DNA of 48,399 bases from an uncultured Eubacteriales bacterium. GTDB lineage: Bacteria; Bacillota; Clostridia; Oscillospirales; Oscillospiraceae. Position 1 is the first letter of the stretch; the number at the start of each line of letters is the position of its first letter. Below, piece by piece: positions 40,269 through 48,348 of this stretch. A program made the translations under genes and the position numbers. The notes beneath the pieces are model-generated. The model ran no database searches and was not told the origin of the DNA. It worked only from the letters and a program-made list of their open reading frames with translations. The stretch spans positions 1 through 48,399 of the forward strand of contig ONIN01000013.1 in assembly GCA_900317905.1 (NCBI GenBank). The letters run 5' to 3'.

Positions 40269-41864
40269 ATGTATGAGAATAGAGAAAAGAAAGAGAAGCT
40301 AAGCAATGTCGCCGGTATTCTGTGCGGCCTGTTCCTGGTGTGCGTTCTGGTGTTCAGCATCGTCAGCGCCCACACCATCCCCACCGTCGGTGTGCGGAGC
40401 AATGAAATCCCCGACGCGGCCATGACCGTTCAGGGCACCGCAGACGGACGCAACGGCCCCGTCACCGTCGAGGTCGTGGCGGACAACGAGAACATCTACC
40501 AGATCCGTGTCCTCTCTGAAGAGGAGACGGAGGGCATCGGATCCGTGGCCGTCAAGCAGCTGCCCAAGGACATTTTCGACGGGCAGGATCTGAATGCGGA
40601 CGCCGTCAGCGGCGCCACCATCACCTCCGAGGCCCTGAGAAACGCCATCGTCAACGCCTTGAAGGACGCCGGCATCGAGACCAAGGCTTTCGGTCTGCGC
40701 ACCGTGAAGCTGGAGCAGGTGGCCGAGCAGGTGGAAGAGGGCGCCGGCATCCAGGTCATCAAGTCCGCCGACTGGGCGGAGATGTATCCCGACGAGTACA
40801 ACTCCTGGCAGTCCAACGAATCCAACAGCGAGTTCCACAGCTATCTGGAGCGCTTCCCCTATTTGAAGACCCTCTACGACGGCTACGGCTTCGCCAAGCA
40901 GTATGAGAGCGCCCGCGGCCACATGTACGTCATCGACGACGTCACCGGCACCGCGAGACCGCACCCCCTGGCCAACTGCTTCACCTGCAAGACCCCGGAC
41001 TTCACCGTCATGACCAACAACATGGGCGACGAGGCCTATGCCCTGAAGTTTGAGGACGTGCTGCAGCAGGTCAACGAGCCGCTGAGCTGCTACAACTGCC
41101 ACGCCAACGAGCCCGGCGACAATCCCGGCCAGATCGTCATCACCCACGCCTATCTGGCAGACTCCGTGGGCGAGGACTTCGCGGAGATCGACGCTGCCAA
41201 CCTGGCCTGCGGTCAGTGCCACGTGGAGTACTACTTCGATCCCGGCACCAAGGCCACCACGCTGCCCCACAACAGCCTGGCCTCCATGTCCCCGGACGAG
41301 ATCCTGAACTACTACAACACCCAGCTTCTGGTGGACGGCGAGCCCTTCGCGGACTACACCAGCCCCAACACCGGCATCCGCGTCATCAAGGTGCAGCACC
41401 CCGAGATGGAGACCTATCTCGGTGAGGGCAGTGTCCACCGCGGCAAGTTCACCTGCGCCGACTGCCACATGACCGAGGCGGTCAACGACAAGGGTGAGAC
41501 CTACATGAACCACTACCTCTCCAGCCCGCTGGAGAACCAGGAGCTCATCAACAACACCTGCTCCAAGTGCCACGCCAATCTCGTCGGTGAGATCGAGGCC
41601 CTGGAGGAGAAGGTCATCGCCCGCACCACCGAAGTGGGCGAGAATCTGGAGCAGCTCCACTTCAAGCTGGCGGACGCCATTGCCTCCGGCAGCTACAGCG
41701 ATGCGGAGCTGGACGCCATCCGCAGCGTGGCCCGCGACGCCCAGTTCTATTGGGACTTCGTGTTCGTGGAGAACTCCAACGGCGCCCACAACTCCAAGCT
41801 GACCTATGACTGCCTGGACAAGGCCGCGGCCCTCACCGAGCAGGCCATGGGCATGTTCAAGTAA
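40269..41864 (+). CDS. nrfA: Ammonia-forming cytochrome c nitrite reductase NrfA with N-terminal FMN-binding domain
   Basis: This 531-residue protein reduces nitrite to ammonia. Residues 14-34 form a single membrane helix (uncleaved anchor or signal). Residues about 60-135 form an FMN_bind domain with the covalent flavin motif SGATIT (114-119), as in RnfG and NqrC. Residues about 160-530 are NrfA: the catalytic heme motif C237-x2-C240-K241, and CxxCH at 274, 314, 396 and 431, five hemes in total. HVEYYF after the third motif holds the active-site Tyr. No NrfH-type quinol-oxidising partner gene is nearby; the flavin domain may replace it. resB and ccsA follow, and the Crp/Fnr regulator is divergent. 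Confidence 0.93.
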   Translation: MYENREKKEKLSNVAGILCGLFLVCVLVFSIVSAHTIPTVGVRSNEIPDAAMTVQGTADGRNGPVTVEVVADNENIYQIRVLSEEETEGIGSVAVKQLPKDIFDGQDLNADAVSGATITSEALRNAIVNALKDAGIETKAFGLRTVKLEQVAEQVEEGAGIQVIKSADWAEMYPDEYNSWQSNESNSEFHSYLERFPYLKTLYDGYGFAKQYESARGHMYVIDDVTGTARPHPLANCFTCKTPDFTVMTNNMGDEAYALKFEDVLQQVNEPLSCYNCHANEPGDNPGQIVITHAYLADSVGEDFAEIDAANLACGQCHVEYYFDPGTKATTLPHNSLASMSPDEILNYYNTQLLVDGEPFADYTSPNTGIRVIKVQHPEMETYLGEGSVHRGKFTCADCHMTEAVNDKGETYMNHYLSSPLENQELINNTCSKCHANLVGEIEALEEKVIARTTEVGENLEQLHFKLADAIASGSYSDAELDAIRSVARDAQFYWDFVFVENSNGAHNSKLTYDCLDKAAALTEQAMGMFK

Positions 41865-41886
41865 TCCACAGTAAAACAACTTCATC

Positions 41887-41913
41887 GAGCCGTCTGCGAA
41901 TCGTAGACGGCTC
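41887..41913 (+). terminator. Hairpin between nrfA and resB, probably an attenuator
   Basis: GAGCCGTCT (41887-41895) pairs with AGACGGCTC (41905-41913), but no proper T-tract follows. Some transcription should therefore pass into resB-ccsA. Confidence 0.6.
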
Positions 41914-41938
41914 CGATTCTGTTTCCAGAGGCATACGA

Positions 41939-43201
41939 ATGAATAAAATTTGGAATTTTCTGAGATCCATGCGCTTCGGGATCCTCCTTTTGCTGCTGAT
42001 CGCGCTGTGCTCCGTGGCGGGCTCTGTCATTCCCCAGCAGCGGGAGGTCGCCTATTACGCCCAGAACTACGCCCAATTCCACCCGGCGATCCTGTTTTTG
42101 AAGCTGGACAACGTCTTTGAAAGCTGGTATTTCATCGTCTTGCTGGCGCTGCTGTGTCTGAATCTCACCCTCTGCTCCGTGGTGCGTGTGGTCGCTCTTG
42201 TGAAGGACAAGCGCATTCTCCAGCGGGCCGGACTGATGAAAGATTCGGAGCAGCTCACCGAGGCGGGCGTGGAAAAGCTGAAAGCCCATCTGACCAAGGA
42301 TCTCCACTGCAAGGCGACGCCGGTGGGGGAGAGCACGGTCTACTCCAAGCGGCTCTACGGGCGCTACGGCACCTTCCTGACCCATTTGGCCATTTTGCTC
42401 ACAGTGGTGTTCGGCGCCCTGGCGCTGTATCTCCCCACGGTGACGGACGAGACCTGCATGCCGGGGGAGGCCATCACCATGCCCGACGACACGAAAATCA
42501 CCGTGGAGTCCTTCCGGATCGAGAACGACAGCGGGGATCTGGACTACTCCAGCGAGATCCGCGTGACCCTCCCTGATGGCAGAGAGAGCGAGGTCTCCCG
42601 CATCCGGGTCAACTATCCCATGCACTTCGGCCCCTATAAAATCTACCAGCAGACCTACGGCACCGCGGGCTCCGTCACGGCGGAGAATGTGGAGAACGGC
42701 GAGAAGGAGGACTTCACCCTCACGGAGAGCGTGTTCCTCACCCTGGACGGGCAGAACGGCCTCTGGTACGACGCCCTCTATCCCGGCTATATCCTGGGGG
42801 AGGACGGCAACATCACGCTGATCAACAACATGGTCGGCAGCTATGAAGACCCGGTCTATCAGGTGCAGCTGGCGGAAAACGGCGAGTACATCTCCGCCCT
42901 GGCCTTCCCCGGGGACGAGTTCGAGGTGGGCGGCCTGAAGTTCACCTTCAACGATCCCATCGACTATCCCGGCCTGCGGATCAAGCACACCCCCACGGTG
43001 GTGAACCTCCTGCTCCTGGGAGCCTTCACGCTGATGACGGTGGGACTGTACATCACCTTCTTCCTGCAGCCCGTGGTGGTGAAGGTGAGCCCGACCGGTT
43101 ACGCCGTCGGCGGGCCGAAGCCGGAGGGCATGCGCCTTTCTTTGGAAGAGCTGCTGGAATCTGAGCTTATGCAAAAAACCAATGAGGAGGAATCCCCATG
43201 A
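41939..43201 (+). CDS. resB: Cytochrome c biogenesis protein ResB (System II)
   Basis: This 420-residue ResB/Ccs1 protein has two N-terminal membrane helices (FGILLLLLIALCSVAGSVIPQ; FIVLLALLCLNLTLCSVVRVV), a third after residue 135, a large outer domain rich in beta strands, and a last helix near residue 355 (LLLLGAFTLMTVGLYITFF). It works with CcsA to deliver heme to apocytochrome c, here NrfA. Its end overlaps the ccsA start by four bases. Confidence 0.9.
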   Translation: MNKIWNFLRSMRFGILLLLLIALCSVAGSVIPQQREVAYYAQNYAQFHPAILFLKLDNVFESWYFIVLLALLCLNLTLCSVVRVVALVKDKRILQRAGLMKDSEQLTEAGVEKLKAHLTKDLHCKATPVGESTVYSKRLYGRYGTFLTHLAILLTVVFGALALYLPTVTDETCMPGEAITMPDDTKITVESFRIENDSGDLDYSSEIRVTLPDGRESEVSRIRVNYPMHFGPYKIYQQTYGTAGSVTAENVENGEKEDFTLTESVFLTLDGQNGLWYDALYPGYILGEDGNITLINNMVGSYEDPVYQVQLAENGEYISALAFPGDEFEVGGLKFTFNDPIDYPGLRIKHTPTVVNLLLLGAFTLMTVGLYITFFLQPVVVKVSPTGYAVGGPKPEGMRLSLEELLESELMQKTNEEESP

Positions 43202-43998
43202 GTACTTTGATGAATGTCCTGTTTTTCGGCGCCATCGTGCTGTATTTCCTGGGCGCGGTGCTGCAGTTCGTGGGCTCCAGCTTCAAAAAGCCGGGGCTGC
43301 GCAAGGCCGCGTGGATCATTTTTCTGGCGGGCTTCTGCGCCCATACGGTGTATCTGGTGGTCCGCGGCGTGATCGCCCACCGGCTGCCGCTGGCAAACCA
43401 GTTTGAGTTTGCCGCCGCCTTCGCCTGGGGTGTGGGTCTCATCATGATCATCCTGAACGCCAGATTCCACGCCGACTGGATCGCCGTGGCCGCCATGCCG
43501 GCCGCCTTCCTGATCCTGAGCTACGCCGCCCTGCAGCCGAGAGAGATCACCGAGCTGATGCCGGCTCTCCGCAGCGCATGGTTCGGCTTCCACATCGGGT
43601 CCGCCGCCATCAGCTATTCCTGCTTTATCCTGGCCGGCGGCGCGGGACTCCGCTGGCTGCTGCTGGAGCGGAAGGACGCCTCCGACACCCATCGCCTCCA
43701 CCAGATGGACTACATGGCCTACCGGCTGATTGCGGTCGGCTTCCTGCTGCTGACGGTCACGATCCTCACCGGCGCCATCTGGGCCGAGCAGGCCTGGTCC
43801 GCCTTCTGGACCTGGGATCCCAAGGAGGTCTGGGCGCTGATCACCTGGATCATCTACGCGGTTTACCTCCATCTGCGCCTCAGACAGAAGCGCTCCGGCA
43901 AGGTCATGGCCTGGTTTGCCATCATCGCGGTGCCTGTGGTGCTGTTCACCTTCGTCGGCGTCAACACCCTCATGCCGGGGCTCCACTCCTACGGCTGA
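43198..43998 (+). CDS. ccsA: Cytochrome c biogenesis protein CcsA/ResC (System II)
   Basis: The 266-residue membrane protein has about eight helices and the heme-handling WWD motif (AIWAEQAWSAFWTWDPKEVWALITW, described by its key W, W and D residues at about 195-215). Conserved His residues flank it. It is translationally coupled to resB. Together with ResB it supplies the cytochrome c maturation needed for the pentaheme NrfA, so nrfA-resB-ccsA is a self-contained nitrite ammonification cassette. Confidence 0.92.
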   Translation: MSTLMNVLFFGAIVLYFLGAVLQFVGSSFKKPGLRKAAWIIFLAGFCAHTVYLVVRGVIAHRLPLANQFEFAAAFAWGVGLIMIILNARFHADWIAVAAMPAAFLILSYAALQPREITELMPALRSAWFGFHIGSAAISYSCFILAGGAGLRWLLLERKDASDTHRLHQMDYMAYRLIAVGFLLLTVTILTGAIWAEQAWSAFWTWDPKEVWALITWIIYAVYLHLRLRQKRSGKVMAWFAIIAVPVVLFTFVGVNTLMPGLHSYG

Positions 43999-44018
43999 TC
44001 TAAATGAATAAAAAAGTG

Positions 44019-44046
44019 ATCCCCGTTGGCTATCCAACGGGGATTT
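44019..44046. terminator. Terminator between ccsA and the convergent MBL gene
   Basis: A perfect 11-bp stem pairs ATCCCCGTTGG (44019-44029) with CCAACGGGGAT (44034-44044) around a CTAT loop. TTTGTTA lies on the plus side and an A-run on the other. Confidence 0.85.
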
Positions 44047-44064
44047 GTTATGGGAAAAAGGGGA

Positions 44065-44919
44065 TCAGAGGTCGTAGATCTCACCGTCTTCGGGAATGCG
44101 GACACGCTCCCGGAGACCTTTTTTCTTCAGCTTTTTGGCCAGGGTCTTTCTGGTGAGGGTGGCGTGGGGCACATTGTCCATGTGGCTGGCGATCACCACG
44201 GCCTCAGGGGCGGCGGCGCAGACCTTGGACAGGTCGTTGTCGTCCATGATCAGGCGGCCGTTTTTCACCAGCATGGCGGCGGCGTTGTTCGTGATGATCA
44301 CGTCGGGGTGATACTTTTTGATGGTCTCGGCCACGTCGTCGCACCAGACGGTGTCACCGCAGACATAGAGGGTCTTCTCGTTGGGGTTGCGGAAGATGAA
44401 GCCGGCGGCGTCGCAGCAGGGAATCTTTGTGCCGTGGACGGCGTTGACCTTGATGATCTCCGCGTCGCCGAAGGTAATCCGATCCTCCACCACCCGGACG
44501 TCCTTCATGCCGGAGTACGTCAGATAGTCCGCGTCCTGCCGGTTGATGGCGTAGATCGGGCGCTTCTTGTCCAGACCCTGGCAGGCCTTCCCGCTGAAGG
44601 GGGCGAGACCGATATGATCCAGGTGCACGTGGGTGCAGATGTAGGCGTCCACGCCCTCATTGACCTCCTTCACGGACATGGGCAGGGCGTGCAGCGGGCA
44701 GGGGAGAAACTTGTGCTTCACATTCACGGCCTCCCAGGTGGAGCACTCGTCGAAGACATACTTTTTCCGCGGATCGCCGCCGCGGTTCATGGCGCAGATC
44801 ATCGGGATCATGGCGAGACATCCGCCCATAAAACGCGGCGCCAGCCACGGATCAATCAGAAAGGTTTTTCCGGCGTAGGTGATTTTGATGGTCGCACTGC
44901 GGATCTGCTGGAATTTCAT
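44065..44919 (-). CDS. Metallo-beta-lactamase-fold hydrolase
   Basis: This 284-residue protein of the UlaG/UPF0173-like branch has the metal motif THVHLDHIG (HxHxDH, about 96-104), a further His in NAVHGTKI, the Asp in VCGDTVW and a terminal His in ASHMDNVPH. No transit or membrane segment is seen. GGAGG lies 8 bases before ATG 44919. It is divergent from a LysR gene, which probably controls it. The substrate is not evident; relatives hydrolyse lactones or phosphodiesters. Confidence 0.87.
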   Translation of the reverse strand: MKFQQIRSATIKITYAGKTFLIDPWLAPRFMGGCLAMIPMICAMNRGGDPRKKYVFDECSTWEAVNVKHKFLPCPLHALPMSVKEVNEGVDAYICTHVHLDHIGLAPFSGKACQGLDKKRPIYAINRQDADYLTYSGMKDVRVVEDRITFGDAEIIKVNAVHGTKIPCCDAAGFIFRNPNEKTLYVCGDTVWCDDVAETIKKYHPDVIITNNAAAMLVKNGRLIMDDNDLSKVCAAAPEAVVIASHMDNVPHATLTRKTLAKKLKKKGLRERVRIPEDGEIYDL

Positions 44920-44960
44920 AGGGGATGCCTCCTTGTTTGTTTCTGTGTCTTAAAATTAAC

Positions 44961-44988
44961 ATACTATTCAGGAAAAGCACAGAAACAA
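44961..44988 (-). promoter_or_regulatory. Candidate promoter of the MBL hydrolase gene
   Basis: On the minus strand TTGTTT (plus 44983-44988) and TAGTAT (plus 44961-44966) are separated by 16 bases. Confidence 0.4.
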
Positions 44989-44997
44989 AGCCCTTTC

Positions 44998-45026
44998 TTG
45001 CCGCAACAAAAATGTTGTGGTAGAAT
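44998..45026 (+). promoter_or_regulatory. Promoter of the second LysR gene with internal palindrome
   Basis: TTGCCG (44998-45003) and TAGAAT (45021-45026) are separated by 17 bases. The spacer contains CAACA-AAAA-TGTTG (45004-45017), a likely operator for autorepression. Confidence 0.6.
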
Positions 45027-45044
45027 GAGGCGGGAGGGGATCTG

Positions 45045-45932
45045 ATGAACCAAAAACAGCTTTCTTACTTCCTGGAGGTCTATTACTGCCGCAACATTCA
45101 GGCGGCGGCAGACAAGCTCTATCTGACCCATCAGGGGCTGAGCCGGGTGATCCGCACGCTGGAGGAGGAGCTGGGGAGCCCACTGTTCACCCGCTCCAAC
45201 CGGGGGCTGGAGCCCACGGACTTCGCCACCACGCTGGTGCCCCACGTCCAGCGGCTGCTGGACGACTACGCCACCATCCAGGGGGTGCACACCCTCACCA
45301 GTCAGGCGAAATCCGCGGTGACGGTCTACGCCCTGGATCACCTGTTCGGGCACTTCGGCGCGGACATGCTGCTGCAGTTCCATGAGCAGCACCCGGAGAT
45401 CACCCTGAGCATCCTGGACACCACCGACGAGTACGCGCTGGAGAGCCTTTCCGCCGGCAGATGCGACTTCGCGGTGGTCAACGGCCCCATCGACAATACC
45501 CGTTTCACCGCCACGCCGCTGTTTTATTCGCGCTACGCCTTCCGGATGCGGCGGGACCACCGGCTTGCGCAGAAGGAGAAGTTGACCTTCGCGGATTTTC
45601 AGGGCGAGACCATCCTCGGAAAGGGGAGGGCCTACCACTGCTTCCGCACCAACATCGACCAGCACATGCTCTCACAGGGGCTCTACGTGGATGTGCCCGT
45701 CGAGACCCCGGACGAAAATCTGCTGCAGCAGTTGGTGGAGGCGGGGCTCGGCATCGCGGCGACGTATGACTTCACAGCCGTGTCTCACTGCGGAGAAAAC
45801 ACCGTGGTGCGTTATCTGGACGACGACCGTGCCGGGCACCACATCTATCTGGTGGAGAAGGCTGGCACCCTGCCTACCAGAGCAGGGCGGGCATTTAAGC
45901 AGTTTCTGTTGGAAAAACTGGAAATTACTTAA
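45045..45932 (+). CDS. LysR-family transcriptional regulator
   Basis: This 295-residue regulator has an N-terminal LysR winged helix (residues 1-60, KQLSYFLEVYYCRNIQAAADKLYLTHQGLSRVIRTLEEELGSPLF) and an effector domain (SAGRCDFAVVNGP at about 140). GGGAGGGG precedes the ATG. It is flanked by two metallo-beta-lactamase genes, one divergent and one downstream in the same direction; both are plausible targets. Confidence 0.92.
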   Translation: MNQKQLSYFLEVYYCRNIQAAADKLYLTHQGLSRVIRTLEEELGSPLFTRSNRGLEPTDFATTLVPHVQRLLDDYATIQGVHTLTSQAKSAVTVYALDHLFGHFGADMLLQFHEQHPEITLSILDTTDEYALESLSAGRCDFAVVNGPIDNTRFTATPLFYSRYAFRMRRDHRLAQKEKLTFADFQGETILGKGRAYHCFRTNIDQHMLSQGLYVDVPVETPDENLLQQLVEAGLGIAATYDFTAVSHCGENTVVRYLDDDRAGHHIYLVEKAGTLPTRAGRAFKQFLLEKLEIT

Positions 45933-45958
45933 CAGAAATCGGAAATTATGATGATAAT
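45929..45958 (+). promoter_or_regulatory. Candidate promoter of the MBL-rubredoxin gene
   Basis: TTAACA (45929-45934, overlapping the LysR stop) and GATAAT (45953-45958) have an 18-base spacer in an AT-rich stretch. GGAGG (45981-45985) precedes the ATG. Confidence 0.45.
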
Positions 45959-45992
45959 ATAGAAAACAGATTTTATAAATGGAGGTAGTACT

Positions 45993-46934
45993 ATGGTTAT
46001 CAAAGCAGTGAAATTCAGAAAAGACGGCTTCTACTCCCAGCCCTTCGCCTTCGGCGGCGAGGAGGGAATGGAGAAGTATGATCTGAACGTCCGATATCGC
46101 GGCAGCCTGCAGAACTATGTGATCGACACCGGGGACGAAGTGATCCTCGTCGACACCGGCCTGCCCGCAGGCACCCCGGAGGAATCCCCCAACGAGACCA
46201 GTCTGGCCTACACCGGCAAGGACATCTGCAGCTACATGGAGGCCTTCGCCGCTTTGGGCTATCAGCCGGAGGAGGTGACCGCGATCCTCCTGACCCACAA
46301 GCATGCCGACCACTCCGGCGAACTGAAGTCTTTCCCCAAGGCGAAGATCTACGTGAACGCCGACGAGGTGTCTGCGGCTGAGCTGCAGGGTCTGGAAAAC
46401 ATCGTCCCGGTGACCTTCACCGACGGCGCTTATTATGAGTTCCCCGCATGTCAGAAGATCCGCGACGGGATCTATTACATCAAGGCCAAGGGCCACACCA
46501 ACGGCAACAGCATCATCGTCGTAGAGAACGACGGCCTGTTCTACATGATCCACGGCGACATCACCTACGTGGACGAGGCTCTGTACGCCAACAAGCTCTC
46601 TGTGGTGTTCGAGGACATCGCCGCCGCTAGAGAGACTCTGGACAGAGTCCGTGCCTTCATCCGCAATCACCCCACGGTCTACTGCGGCACCCACACGCCC
46701 CAGGGTTATGAGAATCTGGAGACCAAGCGGGTGATGGATCTGGATCACCCGGTGGAGACCGTGTTCGAGGAGTATGATTTCTCGAAGCAGGAGGCCTCCG
46801 GCAAGTACGTCTGCTCCATCTGCGGCTATGTTTACGACCCCGCCGAGCATGACGGTACCGCCTTCGCCGATCTGCCGGATGACTGGAAGTGCCCCCGCTG
46901 CAAGCAGGGCAAGGAAAAGTTCAACCAGGCCTGA
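45993..46934 (+). CDS. Metallo-beta-lactamase-fold protein fused to rubredoxin
   Basis: In this 313-residue protein, residues 1-~255 are a metallo-beta-lactamase domain with THKHADH (101-107), a later His in KGHTNG and Asp in MIHGDITY. Residues about 270-311 are a rubredoxin with Fe ligands C274, C277, C300 and C303 and the [11 protein letters not shown] segment. Flavodiiron proteins use HxExD; this has HxHxDH, so it is closer to the hydrolase or thiol dioxygenase type than to an O2/NO reductase. It is followed 14 bases later by an FMN-type reductase, a plausible electron donor. A role in oxidative, NO or sulfur stress is possible but unproved. Confidence 0.87.
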   Translation: MVIKAVKFRKDGFYSQPFAFGGEEGMEKYDLNVRYRGSLQNYVIDTGDEVILVDTGLPAGTPEESPNETSLAYTGKDICSYMEAFAALGYQPEEVTAILLTHKHADHSGELKSFPKAKIYVNADEVSAAELQGLENIVPVTFTDGAYYEFPACQKIRDGIYYIKAKGHTNGNSIIVVENDGLFYMIHGDITYVDEALYANKLSVVFEDIAAARETLDRVRAFIRNHPTVYCGTHTPQGYENLETKRVMDLDHPVETVFEEYDFSKQEASGKYVCSICGYVYDPAEHDGTAFADLPDDWKCPRCKQGKEKFNQA

Positions 46935-46948
46935 CGGGAGGCAGATCC

Positions 46949-47584
46949 ATGGCAAAGAAAATCGTCGTCGTCAACGGCAGCCCCCGCAAGGGCTGGAACA
47001 CCGATACCCTGGTCTCCGAAGCAGCCAAAGGCGCCGAGAGCGCCGGGGCCGTGGTGGAGAAATTCGATCTCTACAAATTGGAGAAGTACACCGGCTGCAT
47101 CTCCTGCTTCGGCTGCAAAAAGGAGAAGTTCAAGGGCCGCTGCATCTGCCGGGACGGTCTCACCCCGGTGCTGGACGCCATCCGGGAGGCGGACGGCCTG
47201 ATCCTCGGCACGCCCAACTATCTCAGCGAGGTGAGCGCGGGATTCCGGGCCCTCTATGAGCGGCTGATCTTCCAGAATCTCACCTACAACGCGGAGCATT
47301 ACTGCTGCAACCAGAATGTGATCCCGGTGCTGATGATCATGACCAGCAACGGGCCGGACACCTACTACGCCGATCTGGTGGAAAACTACCGGCAGACCCT
47401 CAGCCGCTTCGTGGGCCCCACCGAGACCCTCATCGTCGGAGACACCCTCCAGCTGAAGGACTACTCCAAAACCGACTGGCCCTGGTCGATCTTCGATCCC
47501 GAGGAGAAGCAGCGCCGCCATGAGACGGTCTTCCCCCAGGAATGTCAGAAAGCATTCGAACTGGGCGCCGCCCTGGTTAAATAA
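46949..47584 (+). CDS. NAD(P)H-dependent FMN reductase / iron-sulfur flavoprotein-like
   Basis: This 211-residue flavodoxin-fold protein has the start KKIVVVNGSPRKGWNTDTLV (FMN phosphate loop), a Cys-rich region C-x2-C-x2-C with two later Cys (GCISCFGCKKEK..CICRDG, about 49-70), and GTPNYLSEVSAGFRALYERL. The Cys spacing recalls iron-sulfur flavoproteins. I chose ATG 46949 with GGGAGG before it; an upstream in-frame start would overlap the previous gene strongly. It is cotranscribed with the MBL-rubredoxin protein and probably passes electrons to it. Confidence 0.87.
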   Translation: MAKKIVVVNGSPRKGWNTDTLVSEAAKGAESAGAVVEKFDLYKLEKYTGCISCFGCKKEKFKGRCICRDGLTPVLDAIREADGLILGTPNYLSEVSAGFRALYERLIFQNLTYNAEHYCCNQNVIPVLMIMTSNGPDTYYADLVENYRQTLSRFVGPTETLIVGDTLQLKDYSKTDWPWSIFDPEEKQRRHETVFPQECQKAFELGAALVK

Positions 47585-47591
47585 CAAAAAA

Positions 47592-47625
47592 AAGACTCTG
47601 ATCTTTCGGTCAGAGTCTTATTTTT
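47592..47625. terminator. Bidirectional terminator after the flavoprotein gene
   Basis: AAGACTCTGA (47592-47601) pairs with TCAGAGTCTT (47610-47619). TATTTTT follows on the plus side and A8 lies on the other side. Confidence 0.88.
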
Positions 47626-48098
47626 CAGAGAAAGAGGACGCCCAGCATTACGCAGCCCTGGGCGAAGGCGTTGATGATCTGCTCGATCCAGTTGCCTTTC
47701 ACGTCGTGATGGTCGAACTTCTTTGCGCAGAGGATCATGCCGATCAGGCCCAGGATCCCGAGAATAAAGAACAGCGCCGAGGGCATCTGCACCGCCGCCT
47801 GCAGCAGCGTTTTCAGCTGTGCGCGGTCAGAGAACACCGCCCCGAGGATCATCAGCAGAAAGCCCAGCGGCATCAGATACCGCAGCTGTGCTCCCAAAAG
47901 GGGAACGTCTTTTCCCTGCAAGGCGATCAGCAGCTTCCAGAGGACTTTTCCCGCCCCTGCCAGCAGGCAGAGGATCGCGCCGATGAAAAACAACACACTG
48001 TGGAGCTTCAGCCCCAGCACCACCGCCGCGACTCCGAAAAACAGCACCGGCAGGGCATCCACCGCTGCCAGCTGCACTGTGAATGTCTCTTTTTTCAT
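47625..48098 (-). CDS. Small integral membrane protein of unknown function
   Basis: This 157-residue protein has four to five hydrophobic segments (VDALPVLFFGVAAVVLGL, VLFFIGAILCLLAGAG, LMPLGFLLMILGAVF, ALFFILGILGLIGMIL, FAQGCVMLGVLFL). I do not recognise a family. I prefer ATG 48098 (MKKETF), since GGAGGG is at normal distance; an in-frame ATG at 48110 lies before that ribosome site. It converges on the flavoprotein gene. Confidence 0.7.
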   Translation of the reverse strand: MKKETFTVQLAAVDALPVLFFGVAAVVLGLKLHSVLFFIGAILCLLAGAGKVLWKLLIALQGKDVPLLGAQLRYLMPLGFLLMILGAVFSDRAQLKTLLQAAVQMPSALFFILGILGLIGMILCAKKFDHHDVKGNWIEQIINAFAQGCVMLGVLFL

Positions 48099-48182
48099 GT
48101 GACCCTCCATCTTCCGGTGATGGAATCAGTATACCACACCGAATCCGGTTTCTCAACCAGGCGGAAAGATGCGGCGGGATTC

Positions 48183-48211
48183 TTGACAGAATCCGGGTTT
48201 CCCACTATGAT
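48183..48211 (+). promoter_or_regulatory. Strong sigma-A promoter near the window end
   Basis: TTGACA (48183-48188) and TATGAT (48206-48211) are separated by exactly 17 bases. It is followed by AGAGGAG (48254-48260) and a small ORF. Confidence 0.75.
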
Positions 48212-48267
48212 ACAGACAGTACCAACCCAGCCCGGAACGGGTGAAAAAAGATAAGAGGAGAAGAAAT

Positions 48268-48348
48268 ATGAAAGAACTGAACACCATTCAGTCCCTGGCC
48301 AAATGCTCATGTACGGTAAGGAAGCAAGCAACCGAAAACAAGAGATAG
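48268..48348 (+). CDS. Short ORF (26 codons) behind a strong promoter, possibly frameshifted
   Basis: ATG 48268 lies 7 bases after AGAGGAG and starts MKELNTIQSLAK, then reads CSCTVRKQ and stops at 48348. The -1-shifted frame from 48303 (MLMYGKEASNRKQEIDR...) is open to the last base of the window, reads like protein and could be the true continuation after a one-base change. The last ~100 bases are less GC-rich than the rest. It could be a small Cys peptide or the start of a broken or longer gene; I cannot decide. Confidence 0.4.
   Translation: MKELNTIQSLAKCSCTVRKQATENKR

Noticed and set aside
45993-46934. Annotation as flavodiiron NO/O2 reductase
   Set aside because: The metal motif is HxHxDH and no flavodoxin domain is fused, so the standard flavodiiron assignment does not fit.
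48268-48348. SCIFF-type ranthipeptide precursor
   Set aside because: Only two cysteines are present and no radical SAM maturase is visible; the similarity of a few residues is too weak.
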